Shown here: piece after piece, positions 24,691-35,532 of the stretch
How the letters are laid out: every line of letters begins with the position of its first letter
Numbering within the stretch: position 1 is the stretch's first letter
Assembly (NCBI GenBank): GCA_029582155.1
Contig: CM055899.1
Coordinates: 58,941,349 to 59,005,348 of the forward strand
Origin: Panopea generosa
Lineage: Eukaryota; Mollusca; Bivalvia; Adapedonta; Hiatellidae
DNA length: 64,000 bases
Direction of reading: 5' to 3'
Made by a program: the position numbers and the translations under genes
Notes under the pieces: generated by a model
Seen by the model: the letters and a program-made list of their open reading frames with translations, nothing else
The model's database searches: none
What the model was told of the DNA's origin: nothing

Positions 24691-25351
24691 ATGGCTGGTG
24701 GATTGCATTCCAGATATAGGAAGCAGAAAAGAAAGCATGCAGTGCTCAAATGCCGCCTATTACCAAACTTGAAGTTGAAAATATACAAACATAAGGCCAA
24801 ATTATTTTGTAGTAAACTTGTTCATCGGCACCTCAGACAATTTCAACAAATCGAGGACAAGCAGTACAAATGCAAACGAGTAAGCGACCTGAAACTAATT
24901 GTTTCGCAGTTAAATGAAACAAATATTAAGGGGTACAGGCTCATCAATTTAGATTGTTTGCAGACACATATGAACACTGTCTTGAAACATGCTATAAACT
25001 GCAATGATGTGAGAAAACTTATCAGTGAGGACAAAGCGGTAGTTGAGATTGAGTCAGAACTACGCAGTCAAGGTTTAGCGTCAGTTTTAGGTGTGAGATG
25101 TGCTGCGTGCAAACAACAGTTTCAATTAGAAACAAGTCCCAAATTAACAACTGTAGACAATCATCCTAAATATGACATCAATGTGAGGGCAGTGTGGGGA
25201 TCAATTGTAACCGGTAATGGAGCTGCACACTTGAAGGAAATGATGGCTACAATGGATGCGCCAAGTTTATCACAGCCAGCATTTACTAAGATAGAGCAAG
25301 ATATTGGAACATGGTGGCAGAACATGTCTGAAGAGGACCTTTTAGCAGCAG
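24691..25351 (+). pseudogene. Mutator-like transposase/YqaJ element, exon 1
   Basis: First exon of a broken autonomous-type DNA transposon gene. It opens with MAGGLHSRYRKQKRKHAVLK, a basic N-terminus. Around residue 130 onward it carries the start of the 'Mutator-like transposase' domain found in many invertebrate TE proteins: 'RCAACKQQFQLETSPKL' (a zinc-binding CxxC), then 'YDINVRAVWGSIVTGNGAAH' and 'MDAPSLSQPAFTKIEQDIG'. It ends at a splice donor, 'cag|gttagt'. The exon itself is open throughout. Later exons carry stops and frameshifts, so the gene as a whole is a pseudogene. Family assignment rests on remembered motif style, not a search. Confidence 0.8.
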
Positions 25352-25781
25352 GTTAGTATTTTTTATCGTAATGATGTTTTATTACCTGATCACAACAGAA
25401 TATAGAAGTGCTGAAAATGAGGTATTGTGATCACCCAATGTCTCACTGTTATTTATCGGCGGGGCTAGTTTACTATATAGGCTTTAGTGAAAAATTAAAA
25501 AATCTTCTTGTCAGAAACCACAGGCTCAATCATGAAATAAGTTCACAGAAATATTCGTTGGATAACCTTCTACCAAGATTGTTGAGTCTGTTGCATTTTT
25601 AAAGATAAATATGGCTACCATGAGTGTGGCTTACTATGGAACAAACAAAGCTCTCTAAAACTTTACTTCTGAATTGATATATCTGGATCTTTGAATAATC
25701 TACTTAGTAAGCAATATAGGGCCATGTTGGCCCTCTTGTTTTCAAATGCAGTAATTATACTTTTCTGTAACACAAAAGCAG
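25352..25781 (+). other. Intron 1 of the Mutator/YqaJ gene, containing a dispersed repeat
   Basis: Donor 'gttagt' at 25352 and acceptor '...acacaaaagcag' ending at 25781. Splicing leaves one base (g) before and two (ag) after, restoring a Glu codon and the frame into the next exon. Positions 25440-25742 are a minus-strand copy of the repeat at 61.16-63.29 kb. They end in 'gggccatgttggccctcttg', the reverse complement of that family's start. Confidence 0.7.
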
Positions 25782-26941
25782 AGGAGAGAAGGATTGCCAT
25801 AGAGAAGAATAGCTACCACCAAGGAGTTCCTTGCATTTCAGTTATTGCTGATGGAGGATGGAGTAAGAGGACTCACAAACATTCCTATAATGGCTTAGGC
25901 GGTGTGGGCATTATAATAGGAAAAGAGACGGGACAAATTTTGTTCATGGGTGTTCGGAATAAATACTGCTACATTTGCTCACATGCTAGAAACAAGCATG
26001 AGGTTGTCCCTGAACATGTTTGTTATAAAAATTGGGAATCAAATTCTCAAGCTATGGAAGCTGACATTATAGTAGAAGGATTCCAGTCAGCTGAAAATAT
26101 GCATGGGTAAAGGTACATGTGGCTTATTGGGGATGGTGACTCATCAGTATTTGCCAGGATAAGAGAAGAAGTGCCAGTTTGGGGTGCAGAGGAACAAAAA
26201 AAAATCGAGTGTGCAAACAATATGTGCAAATGTCTCCGGTCGAATTTGGAAAAGTTGGTGGAAACAAATCCTAGTTATAAAGGAAAAAACAACCTCACGA
26301 AAGCTGTTAGAATTAGACTAGTAAGTGCTATAAGATGTGCTATAAGAATGCGTTCACAGGAGAAAAATAAACTACAAGGCGCAGTTCAATTAGAAAAAGA
26401 TATTAGAAATTCTATCCACCATATTTTTGGAAATCATTGCAACTGTTCAAATTTTTGCAAAGTGAAATCAGCATTACCCACACAAACAGAGGATGATGTG
26501 AACCATAGTACAGAACAACAAGATGCTGATGATCCATCTGATATCTGTATGGAAAATGCATTGTTGTTGGAAGAAGGCTCTTCACTTGCAGACCAAGAAC
26601 GATCTCGATATTCTACGTCATTAAACTACTCAGACCTTCACTCTAACATGCTTCATGACATTTCTATTCTGTTAGACAGGATTGCTGCTAAGAGTCATAG
26701 ACTAATTCACAACACAACAACAAATTTGGCCGAGTGTTGGATGCACATGCGCAGCAAGTTTGATGGCGGCAAGGTGTACAATTTGTGTAACAGAGGTTCC
26801 TGGCACACCAGATGTTTTGGGGGTTCACTAAGGTTGAATCTTGGTGCACAGTGGTCACCGATTGCGTGGAAGAATGCTACTGGAACAACACCTAGACACA
26901 ATTTCACTTCTTTGTACAAAGTCAAAGCAAACCAGCTTTAA
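25782..26941 (+). pseudogene. Mutator-like transposase core, exon 2 (nonsense mutated)
   Basis: Continues the transposase domain. The order is 'EERRIAIEKNSYHQGVPCIS', 'VIADGGWSKRTHKHSYN', 'GVGIIIGKETGQILFMGVRN', then Cys/His-bearing 'CYICSHARNKHEVVPEHVCY', 'SQAMEADIIVEGF', 'LIGDGDSSVFARI', 'KIECANNMCKCLRSNLEKLV', and later 'LAECWMHMRSKFDGGKVYN'. The acidic D.GWS, MEAD and GDGDSS positions look like the family's catalytic acids, which is an inference. An in-frame TAA at 26108-26110 falls between 'ENMHG' and 'RYMWLIG'. The frame ends at 26941, and the similarity resumes in another frame at 26968. Confidence 0.85.
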
Positions 26942-26967
26942 CATTGTAATGTGTCAAAGAGGCAGCT

Positions 26968-27845
26968 ATGCAGAGATGGAAAAGAAAGATGTCCTCTTTG
27001 AAGGAAAGTACCTCAAAATCTGCCCGTAAGTCCTATGGAACTGAAGCTCAAGATATTGAACCTGATGTAGCTTCATCTGAACTTCAAACAAAGATGGCAA
27101 CATATGTGGAGCAACACATCAATATCTCTCCTGAGAAAATAGCTGCTATTAAAGGTGTAACACAACAGCAATCCTTTTCAAAAATGTGGCATGAGGAGCG
27201 ACGCAAGCATATCACTGCTTCAGTGTTGGGGTGTGTTGTAAAACGAAAACCAGGCATTCCAGTTCAAAAGCTGTTAGAAGAGCTATTATATAAAAAGTTT
27301 AAAGGAAATGATCTGATTCGAAACGGGCTACAGAAGGAAAGAATTACTTTCCATGAATATGTGTTACGGAAAGCTGAAGAAAGGACAAATGTTGAAGTGA
27401 GAAAATGTGGATTTGTTATAAGCAAAGTGTCAAAAGTTTTGGGTGGAAGTCCAGATGGAATAGTTTACATAAATGAACAAAGAGCAGGTGTCATTGAAGT
27501 GAAAAACGTTTTGTACAATAAGACAATAAATTTGAATGAAGCTGCCAAACAAAAAAGGAATTTCTTCTTGAAAGATGAAAACGACTATTGAAACTAAAGC
27601 AAAACCATAATTATTACATGCAGTGTCAAGGTCTGGTATATGTATGCAATTTACCATGGGTAGATTTTGTAGTTAGGACTGTCAATCCATACCAGTTACA
27701 TGTTGAAAGAATATATAAAGACAACACATTATGGCAGTCATGGCTTCCTAAAATTAAGTCATTTTTAATTTGGCTATGTTACCGGAATTGTCATGCCCTC
27801 GACATGGAAAAGTACCTGGTATACGAAAACCTGGGTTATGGGTAA
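26968..27845 (+). pseudogene. YqaJ-type exonuclease domain of the transposon protein
   Basis: A basic linker leads to a YqaJ/lambda-exonuclease-like nuclease. Motifs are 'QQQSFSKMWHEERRKHITAS', 'LGGSPDGIVY' (the catalytic 'SPDG' Asp), 'AGVIEVKNV' (the 'xExK' pair) and, after a frameshift near 27588, 'LKQNHNYYMQCQGLVYVCNL' with the conserved 'YYxQxQ' and 'PWVDFVV'. All expected active-site positions can be seen. YqaJ domains are known fused to, or next to, Mutator-like transposase domains in invertebrate TEs; their function there is not established. The two frame breaks (before 26968 and near 27588) mark it as inactive. The 3' end may continue into a donor-like 'gtaaga' at about 27841. Confidence 0.85.
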
Positions 27846-29022
27846 GAAAGTAATCACTTGTAAATGCTATTTAATTTGACACAAGATTGGCATAATGACC
27901 AGCCGGGAAAAGCAGGGCCAGATGGGTAAAACCTGGTTGTTTTCGGTTGGGACAATACTAAACAATAATATGATATTTTGGATTTTTTTTTTTCATAATG
28001 GAATACTTTAAAACCCATGTTTTATTGTGTTATTGCTTCATTTAAGAGTTTTGTCACTTCTTAAATGGACTGTAGGATTATACCAGTCATACTATGAAGA
28101 TGGAATGATATCAGACTGAGACATTGGTGAAAATGAAAATGTATATACATACATGTATGAATCATAATTTATGACAATGAAACAATTACTATTTTACTAT
28201 TTTAACTGAAGATTAAATTGTTAGTAAAAACTATTCACATACACATACCTGTATATATGAACATCATCTGTTCAAATTGCACCGGAATGACAGTTCATTA
28301 CAATCTTCCCAGCACTCTAGTACTGCTTGTACCCAGGAAGCCATCAAGATTAATTAATTCAGTTGCAACTACTTGGGTTTCCAATCAATGTAAAATAAAC
28401 ATTCAAAACTGTGTGTGTGAATATATATATACATGAAAGTAAATTGTATAACAATACAGTATCTATGCACACTATCACATAGATTATTTACTACATTTCT
28501 TCAGATGTAAACTGCCTACCCGGTACAATGTCCCTATTTACCGTGATTTATTATAACCATATACATGTATGCTTAAAGTATAAATACTGAAACCTCTGCT
28601 ATGTTGTATATCTCATACTCAATATTAGGTTATACGGTTAATAATAGGATATAATTATTAACACATAATCACCTATTGAGGTACATTATGACCGCCTTTA
28701 CAAATAATTGTTTGTTAACGGCCTTAGGCTGGCGACAAACACTGCTTTGTTCAAGTTTAACACCTTACTCTACAAAACCAATTGCCTATAAATTCATTGA
28801 AAAGTATATACAGTACTTTATCTAGCAATTGTTACTAGTCCTGCTCATATTAATTATAGCTCAGACTAGTACATTTTTAGTACCCAGTAATGCCCACCAT
28901 TCACCAGTAAAAGCTCGGCTGGGCAATACTCATAAAACATGGATTATTGCCAACCTTCATTTGACATTATATTTGAAACAATACTTTCATGAAATGCTAT
29001 ATTTTCAACAATTGCTTTTCAG
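27846..29022 (+). other. Probable intron or missing-exon interval of the Mutator/YqaJ gene
   Basis: No coding similarity seen. The donor near 27841 would leave a phase that does not match the next recognisable exon at 29023, so an unrecognised small exon or a frame change may lie here. Confidence 0.4.
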
Positions 29023-29141
29023 TACCACGACTCTAGCAAGTCAGCTCGTGTGAAAAAGAAACAGTCAGCAGCATGCTGTGAACCACATTTCAGCACAAGT
29101 GATAATCTTCAGGGACTAAAAACTAAGGAAAATTCTGACAG
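29023..29141 (+). pseudogene. Candidate downstream exon of the Mutator/YqaJ gene
   Basis: A 119-nt open segment lies between a good acceptor ('attgcttttcag' ending 29022) and a donor 'gtattt' at 29142. It reads YHDSSKSARVKKKQSAACC and continues open to 'TKENSDR'. The Arg codon is split with the first base of the exon at 30068. That matching phase links it to the last exon. The basic, serine-rich content has no family signature. Confidence 0.5.
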
Positions 29142-29715
29142 GTATTTTCACACATATGTATATGCATTTCATTGTGACTGTTACTCTTTACAAGAAGTAA
29201 TTTTGTGCATGCATATTTTAATGCTTAAAGTTATATTAAGTGTTCTTTCTTTTGATTAATTGATTAGCCTTTAGCTTTAGTCGACATCAGACCATGTCCT
29301 CCACTAAGACAAACTAGAAATTCAAAAAGAGGGCACACTCAACACTTTATTCAGTTAATTGCAAAGAAAAACGCATATATAAACAGCTTCAATCCAGTGT
29401 CCATTGTTTTCTTGAACTGCCTTCCATCTAAGGTTGTCATCCAGCCCACCACCGAAGGGTTGAAGTCAGCCCTTGGGAGACTGGGTGTCATCTTGTTGTC
29501 ACCGTTGATTTTTTTACCTTCTTTTTTCTACAAAATTAACTCTTTTTATCTGTAAAAAAATTGATCTGGCTGCTGTGAGTGCTCAGTATTACAAAGTAGA
29601 GATTAGTAGAGATGATGATGATGTTTATGATATAATTACCAGTTGTCATTCATCTACACTGTATTTGTTGACATTGATATATAATATAGTGTTTTGACAT
29701 ATGTAAATTGCTGCA

Positions 29716-29930
29716 TGCCAGGCCACATGGCGCAATGGTTAGCGCTCAGGTCTGTCAATCAGATGGGGTTGCTCCCGCATGGGTTTGATTCCCGGTCCGG
29801 CTACATTTCTTTACGATTTGACAAAGACGTTGTGTCCGGCCTCATTTCTTTCTCACTGCTGACTCATGTGAGAAAGTTGTTAGTTACTTGCAGAGAAAAT
29901 TATTGGAGTACTGGTTAGAAACCTAGGAAA
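29716..29930 (+). mobile_element. tRNA-derived SINE inside the Mutator/YqaJ locus
   Basis: tRNA-like head with A box 'tggcgcaatgg' (29728-29738) and a degenerate B box 'gggtttgattccc' (29780-29792), ending 'ggtccggct'. The body has 'gagaaagttgttagttact' and 'tactggttagaaacctagga', the same conserved 'tactggtt...aggaa' core seen in the SINEs at 14.5 and 59.7 kb. No target duplication identified. It lies within the inferred intron between the last two transposase exons. Confidence 0.7.
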
Positions 29931-30067
29931 CACGGTTAAGTTAACTGACAGCCTTATATAACAGAATTTCTTTTAAAAAACGGCATTGAACTCAATACAA
30001 ACAAAATCCTGCATGTTCTTTAAAACTCATCCAATATCTTATACTCTGTACAATAAATATGTTTCAG

Positions 30068-30308
30068 ACGGGAGGCTTTTAGGAGGACAAAATTTCTAGG
30101 TAGACGCATTAAACACCAATAGAGGTTGTCGGATGATAGTGACACAACAGAGTGGTATGAGGGAACAGTAACTTCAGTTATATCTGGAAACGACGGTTGT
30201 GATAATGCTGTTTATGAAGTGCTCTGTGATAACGACAATGAAGCGTATGAGATCGATCATTTGTTAGAGGACTATGAAGCAGGCTCCGTACAATTTGTAG
30301 ATTTGTAA
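30068..30308 (+). pseudogene. Last exon of the Mutator/YqaJ gene, C-terminal barrel-like domain
   Basis: Follows acceptor 'aatatgtttcag' (to 30067). The frame reads 'KFLGRRIKHQ', an in-frame TAG at 30120-30122, then 'TTEWYEGTVTSVISGNDG', 'AVYEVLCDNDNEAYEIDHLL' and 'GSVQFVDL' before TAA. The alternating pattern (GxxIxH...WYxGxVxxVxxG...YEVxYDxD.....IDxLLEDY..G) is that of a small Tudor/chromo-like beta barrel. I recall such tails on related transposon proteins. A role in chromatin binding would be inference. The nonsense codon confirms decay. Confidence 0.65.
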
Positions 30309-30618
30309 GGTAAACAAACTTTTGATGAAATTATGTGGTTCACATACCTTCACAGAGGAGCTTCTATTACCATACAGTTAATGATGCTGACTTTGTATAA
30401 TTTGCCTGTACTGTGTGTTAGTTTAAAACCCTAGACGCATGCTAGAAATAATGGTCTTGAATCTCTCCACCATTTAAGACAGAAAGTAACTATATCAGCA
30501 AAATTAACTTGATGTAATAAAAATGCAATACAATTTAAGGGTTGCATGGTACAGTGATCTTATTGATTTCATGCAAAGGTTGTATTGTTTATTTTTATCC
30601 TACATGGTAAGTTTGTTA

Positions 30619-30649
<31 letters not shown>

Positions 30650-31168
30650 ACACAAACACACTGTTCGTTTGGTATTGTTTTCCCCATTACCTTTATTGGA
30701 CCCTGGACTTGTTGTCCTACTAAGGATTAGTGTCATTTTCCAAAATTTAAATTTTTCAATAAGTTCTTGTTATCAGCATTAAATCTTTCAAAACCATTCT
30801 TAGCCATTTTTATTTTCATTTTCCCGTTTTTGCATTGGATGCATTATTTAATAATAAACATTTTGACATATAATGATACATACTTTCTTATTGTATTTTT
30901 GAAATACAGTATTTTTAAAAATCACTCAAAATTACTTTACATGAACCTTAATAATTTTTCAAAATAAGCAATAAATGATATACATGTATTCGTCAAAGTT
31001 GGTATTATTAATACTCAGCCAAGTGCTTAGCCGAGAAGCCCGATTAACTTGTTTTGCACGTGCGCTCCGTGCAGCGACACTCGATATCCGTGGTGGTATC
31101 TGACTGCACTTAATGACCAGAAATTAGGCACAATACAAAAAAATCACATAAAATCAAGTCAAATTGCA
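30309..31168. other. Intergenic sequence with poly-C/(CA)n tract
   Basis: A poly-C run at 30619-30635 passes directly into (CA)n to about 30660. Otherwise AT-rich and without genes. Open frames at 30523-30967 are composition artefacts of the simple repeat and AT-rich flanks. Confidence 0.6.
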
Positions 31169-32076
31169 ATGCCAAGACTAAATAACGACCAAAGAAATCA
31201 GGCGATTGGGATGCTGAATGCTGGCTCTACAGTAGCCGAAGTATCCCGGCTGTTCGGCTGCACGAGGAAGACAATTAAGCATTTGCGAAGACGTTTCCAG
31301 ACCAGGGGAAACGTTTGGGACCGTCCCCGAAGCGGTCGACCACGTGTGACGACTACGGCCGATGATTGGTACATCACAGTTCAACACTTACGTAACCGAC
31401 GTTTGTCGGCATCAGCAACAGGGCGACGGCATGGAATCAGTACACAGGCAATTCGGAACCGATTGTGACAAAATGATGACCCGATTTGTCCGTACAGACT
31501 GTACTTTGGCCAAATTTTAATCAGACGTCATTGAGCTGTGCGAACGGCTGGTGCCGACGTCGCCGGCGTTTCCGACGTGCTGATTGGAGATCAGTATTGT
31601 TTTTGGACGCGTCTCCATTCAATTTGAGTTATGCCGACGAACGTGAGAGAATTAACCATCGTCGATAGGCGTGCGTCATTGAGAGACCGCTTTGGGGTGG
31701 GGGGGGGGGGGAGATTCAGTATTAGTCTGGGGTGGAATTATGCATGTACACAAGAACCGCGTTATCGTTATTGAAGGAAACATCAATGCCCAGACCTACG
31801 TCAATAATGTTTTTGAACCAGAAGTTGTTCCTTTTATTCAGCGCCAGCGATAATAACGTCAATGTTTTAGACTGACCGGTTAATAGTCCTGACTTGAATG
31901 AGTTAAGACGCCGTGTAAGAACAAATTATGCAATCAACACGGTGCAGGTCCTTTCAGCAACCCTACAGGCTGAATGGGACAATTTACCGACTCCGTACGT
32001 ACAGCGTTACGTCGACAGCATGCGACGGTGGATCATGACGTGCATTGGGCAACACGGCGGATACATGAGATACTAA
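31169..32076 (+). pseudogene. Tc1/mariner-type transposase, degenerate, plus strand
   Basis: Starts MPRLNNDQRNQAIGMLNAGS and carries the paired helix-turn-helix ('TVAEVSRLFGCTRKTIKHLR') followed by the 'GNVWDRPRSGRPRVT' linker typical of IS630/Tc1 transposases. A stop ends this frame at 31468. Later pieces include 'LFLDASPFNL' (first catalytic Asp, family 'DESRF') near 31600, a 'GWNY' piece for 'VWGGI', 'SPDLN'-like codons near 31885, and a C-terminal 'LQAEWDNLPTPYVQRYVDSM' with 'CIGQHGGYMRY'. The segment with the second catalytic Asp (DNARPH) and 'PIEHxWD' is missing, and a poly-G run (31697-31711) interrupts the middle. Inactive. Terminal repeats were not identified. Confidence 0.85.
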
Positions 32077-34021
32077 ATATTTTACTGCAACCCACATCAC
32101 ATTTTCACTGCAGAAAAATCCCATAAAATTGAGTTTTAAACTTTCCCGATTACAAGTGCAGATTTATCAAAACCGTTGTTACTTCGGAAATCGACCTCTA
32201 CGTCATATCGGTCCATTTATTTCGATGAAAGACATATTGCAACTGCTTCAAATTTTCACAGGACTTCAAGAATAAATTATTCTTTACTTCAATTAAAAAA
32301 TTAAATCCGAATGTATACTCCATTTCTTAATAATGATAGATATATAGAGTGGGTACTTTCTTTTTTTGGCTCAATATATAAAACATGTCTACATTTTCCT
32401 TATAAATTCTAATTGGAAATACAACATAACAATATATAAAAAATTACTCTATGAATATTTCTAACAGATGTCTATAAAGGTCTTCAATTTAGATACGCGG
32501 ACGCATGGACACGCATATTTCTGTCCTATATGTGTTTTTTCACATCAATAATAATTACGTAGTTATTTACACATATATACGTGCTAATACACATACATCT
32601 TAAAACTCACATTAACATATAGTCTATGAAACGTATTCAACAATTAATAATTGTACATTATAAGATTACATTATGGTAAAACAATATTCAAGTTTTATGA
32701 TTACAATTTGCAAATGTATTTAACAAACTAATTATTTTACGACGTGCATATGGAGAACACAATATATAAACAACTGCTTTGACAATTTATTATTTTGTAT
32801 ACTCTTGATACATTTTCATTACAAAATAAACACTCAATGTATTAAAGTAATGGAGGGTGAAGTGGCAGCAAATATAATACTAGGATTAGCACTAGTGCCC
32901 TAGATTAAACAAGGAAAATCCTTTGAACCGCTAGCCGACCGCATACACTTATTTAACGTTATTCAAAAGATCTGCTATCGCTGTAATAACACATGAACGC
33001 ACCTGCATTAATCCTGCATGCTGTTAAACGCAATACATATATTACGAATCTGCCAAATCCCACATTTATTATTGGCTATAAACGACTCATACCAATTGCG
33101 CCATATAATACATATAACAATACGCCATCAATGCAATCCAATACGCAATAAACGCAATCCAATATGCAGTAAGGCTGACATATAGACATATTCCAACATG
33201 CCCAAATAGTGAAGGAAAGCAATGCTTCATAAACTGGTCTGAGCATCACGCAACCTTCCCTACTACCTCATGATCCGTTATCAGTACTAAGCAGTATACT
33301 TATTTTTGACTATTTGTATTATTACCACCATTGTTACCATAGACGTGGATAATTAAAGGGAACCATATTCAAGGGAAACAACCGCACCAATTTTCTTCTC
33401 CAAATAAAAACGCAGTCATTGCTCTTTTTACTTGACTTCTTTAAATCTGTCACCCATGGATAGCAGTTAAGACCATGATGCGACAAGATTGTATAGTATG
33501 TACACGATTGACTGTTGGCCGCCAGAAATTTCCGCCACAAATATATTTCACAAATTTATCCCCCAAATTGATGACGCTTACAAATTAGATATCAAATGAT
33601 CTCTTGTTGTATCCAAATACATATCTAAGTATACAGGAGACAGGTGGATACCATCCTGCCTATCTTGTGGTCAACATCATATGCAAAGGCACCGCCATGT
33701 TGACCCTTGGACAATGCTGCTTTGCTGTATCTATTTATACGACGTCGCTTGACCTCCATGACATTGACAGACTCGAACCCCTATTGTAACCGTTGCAAAA
33801 TGTCACAATATAAATATTTCAGGGAACTTGCACCAAAGGAAGACCCAAAACCAGCGCCGGTCCCATGCCATCTTTGGAACATCTTCAGTGCACAAGCAAG
33901 TAACTTATAGGTACAAGCCTTGCTACTCACACGTCACTAACTAACAAAAGCGCTATCGCGTCATAAAAAAAGTTTGTTATCTGTGTCGGCTGATTTGGTT
34001 GATATGCAGGCTTTCTTAAAA
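32077..34021. other. AT-rich sequence, no recognised genes
   Basis: Some local short repeats ('acgcaat', 'aatccaatacgcaat') lie near 33020-33180. No domains are seen. The piece just before 34022 shows no similarity to the integrase that follows, so the insertion was truncated there. Confidence 0.45.
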
Positions 34022-34824
34022 TACAACAAAGGATTTAAATATTTATAATGTAATTGATGTCTTGAGTAAATATGCTTGGAGTGTGCCGCTTCTAAATAAA
34101 ACTGGTTTAGAAGTGACTACGACATTTGAGGGTGTTTTAAATGAAATGGATGTGAGGCCTCGAAAGTTGTGGGTGGATGAGGGAAGTGAATTTTATAATA
34201 AGCACATTAAGAAATTGTTAGGTGATAACAATATTAAAATGTATCATATCTTTAATGAGGTAAACGCGGTTGTTATTGAAAGATTTAACAGAACCATGAA
34301 GAGGATAACGTGGAAGCACTTCACTGCAAATAATACAACAAATTATATTGATGTTCTACCTAAAATAATTTCAAAATATAATAAGACTAAACACAGCAGT
34401 ATTGGTATGGCTCCTGAGGAAGGAAGAATGAAAGAGAATAAGGAAAAAGTATTATAGAATTTGTATTCTTCTAAATCTAAACAATCCCAGACATCTACAA
34501 TATCTTTCAAAATTAGTGATAAAGTTAGAATAAGTAAATACAAAATCAATTTGAAAAGGGTGACACCTCTAATTGGACGGAAGAAATATTTGTCGTTAGA
34601 GACAATAAAAAAACAAACCCCGTTATATATCTTCTAAATTATATAAACAACGAAAATCGTGTGGGATCATTCTATGAACAAGAACTAGCTACGGCGAATC
34701 AAGAAATATTTAGAATAGAAAATATATTGAGACGCGATTACAAAAAGAAACGGGCTTATGTAAAATGGAGCGGTTATTCAAATGATTTCAATTCTTGGGT
34801 TTCGTTGAGGGATTTGGCTGTTTG
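34022..34824 (+). pseudogene. Polinton/Maverick-type integrase fragment with chromodomain-like tail
   Basis: Encodes the core of a retroviral-type DDE integrase as found in Polinton/Maverick elements, large self-synthesising DNA transposons related to viruses. Visible motifs are 'VLSKYAWSVPLLNKTG', 'LWVDEGSEFYNK' (second catalytic Asp), 'VIERFNRTMKRITWKHF' (the Glu of the triad) and 'YNKTKHSSIGMAPEE'. The frame stops at 34457, after which shifted frames carry a linker and a chromodomain-like end ('RAYVKWSGYSNDFNSWVSL') to about 34824. The N-terminal zinc finger and first catalytic Asp are not found, and no polymerase or capsid-type genes lie nearby, so this is an isolated dead fragment. A Ty3-like integrase is the alternative; the spacing and style favour Polinton. 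Confidence 0.75.
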
Positions 34825-34999
34825 ATGTCTGTTTGATGAAATATGTCTAGTGGGATGGGGGTCGTAGTATACAATAAGCGAGTTTCGGCGAAACATTTCT
34901 GTCACCTAAAAATGAGTCTGGACGAGCCTGGGTGAGTGGGTCATTTTTGGGTTGTTGGAAAAGTGGCCTGAAACCCGCATATTGTATACTACTGACCCG

Positions 35000-35300
35000 A
35001 AAATCATGAAACGCAAACGCATCCGAATTACATCTGTATAGCTTGCACCGGATGTAAAATAATGCCGGTAAGCGGTGACAGCGATTTTCTATTTTTAGTA
35101 ACAGTGACATTGATCTTGACTTGAAAATCGACCAAAGGACAGGCGGACGGACGGACTTTACTACGGATAGACATGGGTAGCACTAAACCTTCCTCACCCC
35201 ACCCCCCACCTCCCCCCCCCCACACACAAACACACAAACACACACACACACACACACACACCACCACCACCACCAACACCCCATTTCAAGGTGGTTGCAT
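35000..35300 (+). repeat. Dispersed repeat with internal poly-C/(CA)n/(CAC)n, copy 2
   Basis: Related to 23999-24262: shared 'caaacgcatccgaat', 'gcgattttctatttttagta', 'ggacggacgg' and a C-rich core followed by 'ccatttcaaggtggttgcat'. Here the core has expanded into poly-C, (CA)n and (CAC)n (35211-35279). Confidence 0.65.
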
Positions 35301-35427
35301 AAATAATACCTTTAAGTATTAAACAGATACATTATTTAAATTGTGTAATTTGCCGTAATAGGTAGGGATATTATTCAAGATTATATCCCAAATTCTGTTA
35401 CATATTGCAACAATATGTCACATATCG

Positions 35428-35516
35428 CCCCTTAGTGTTACAAAATATAATGTTACTAAGGGTTGTTGTGTCAACCCTTAATGAAACAAAAACTGATTTT
35501 GTTTCATTAAGGGTTG
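35428..35516. repeat. Short inverted-repeat element with perfect 20-bp hairpin
   Basis: The arm 'caacccttaatgaaacaaaa' at 35472-35491 is perfectly complementary to 35497-35516, with a 5-nt loop 'actga'. Just upstream an imperfect stem joins 'cccttagtgttac' (about 35430) with 'gttactaaggg' (about 35453-35463). Its outer arm plus flank ('gggttgccacaaagc') is the reverse complement of the start of the cluster at 23857. Confidence 0.85.
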
Positions 35517-35532
35517 CCACAAAGCTTGCACT

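Noticed and set aside
25691-25780. First 30 codons of the frame starting at 25691 as transposase N-terminus
   Set aside because: They lie in the intron and the embedded repeat; similarity begins after the acceptor at 25781.
35028-35279. Minus-strand frame with Val/Cys and Gly runs
   Set aside because: Generated by the poly-C/(CA)n core of a dispersed repeat.
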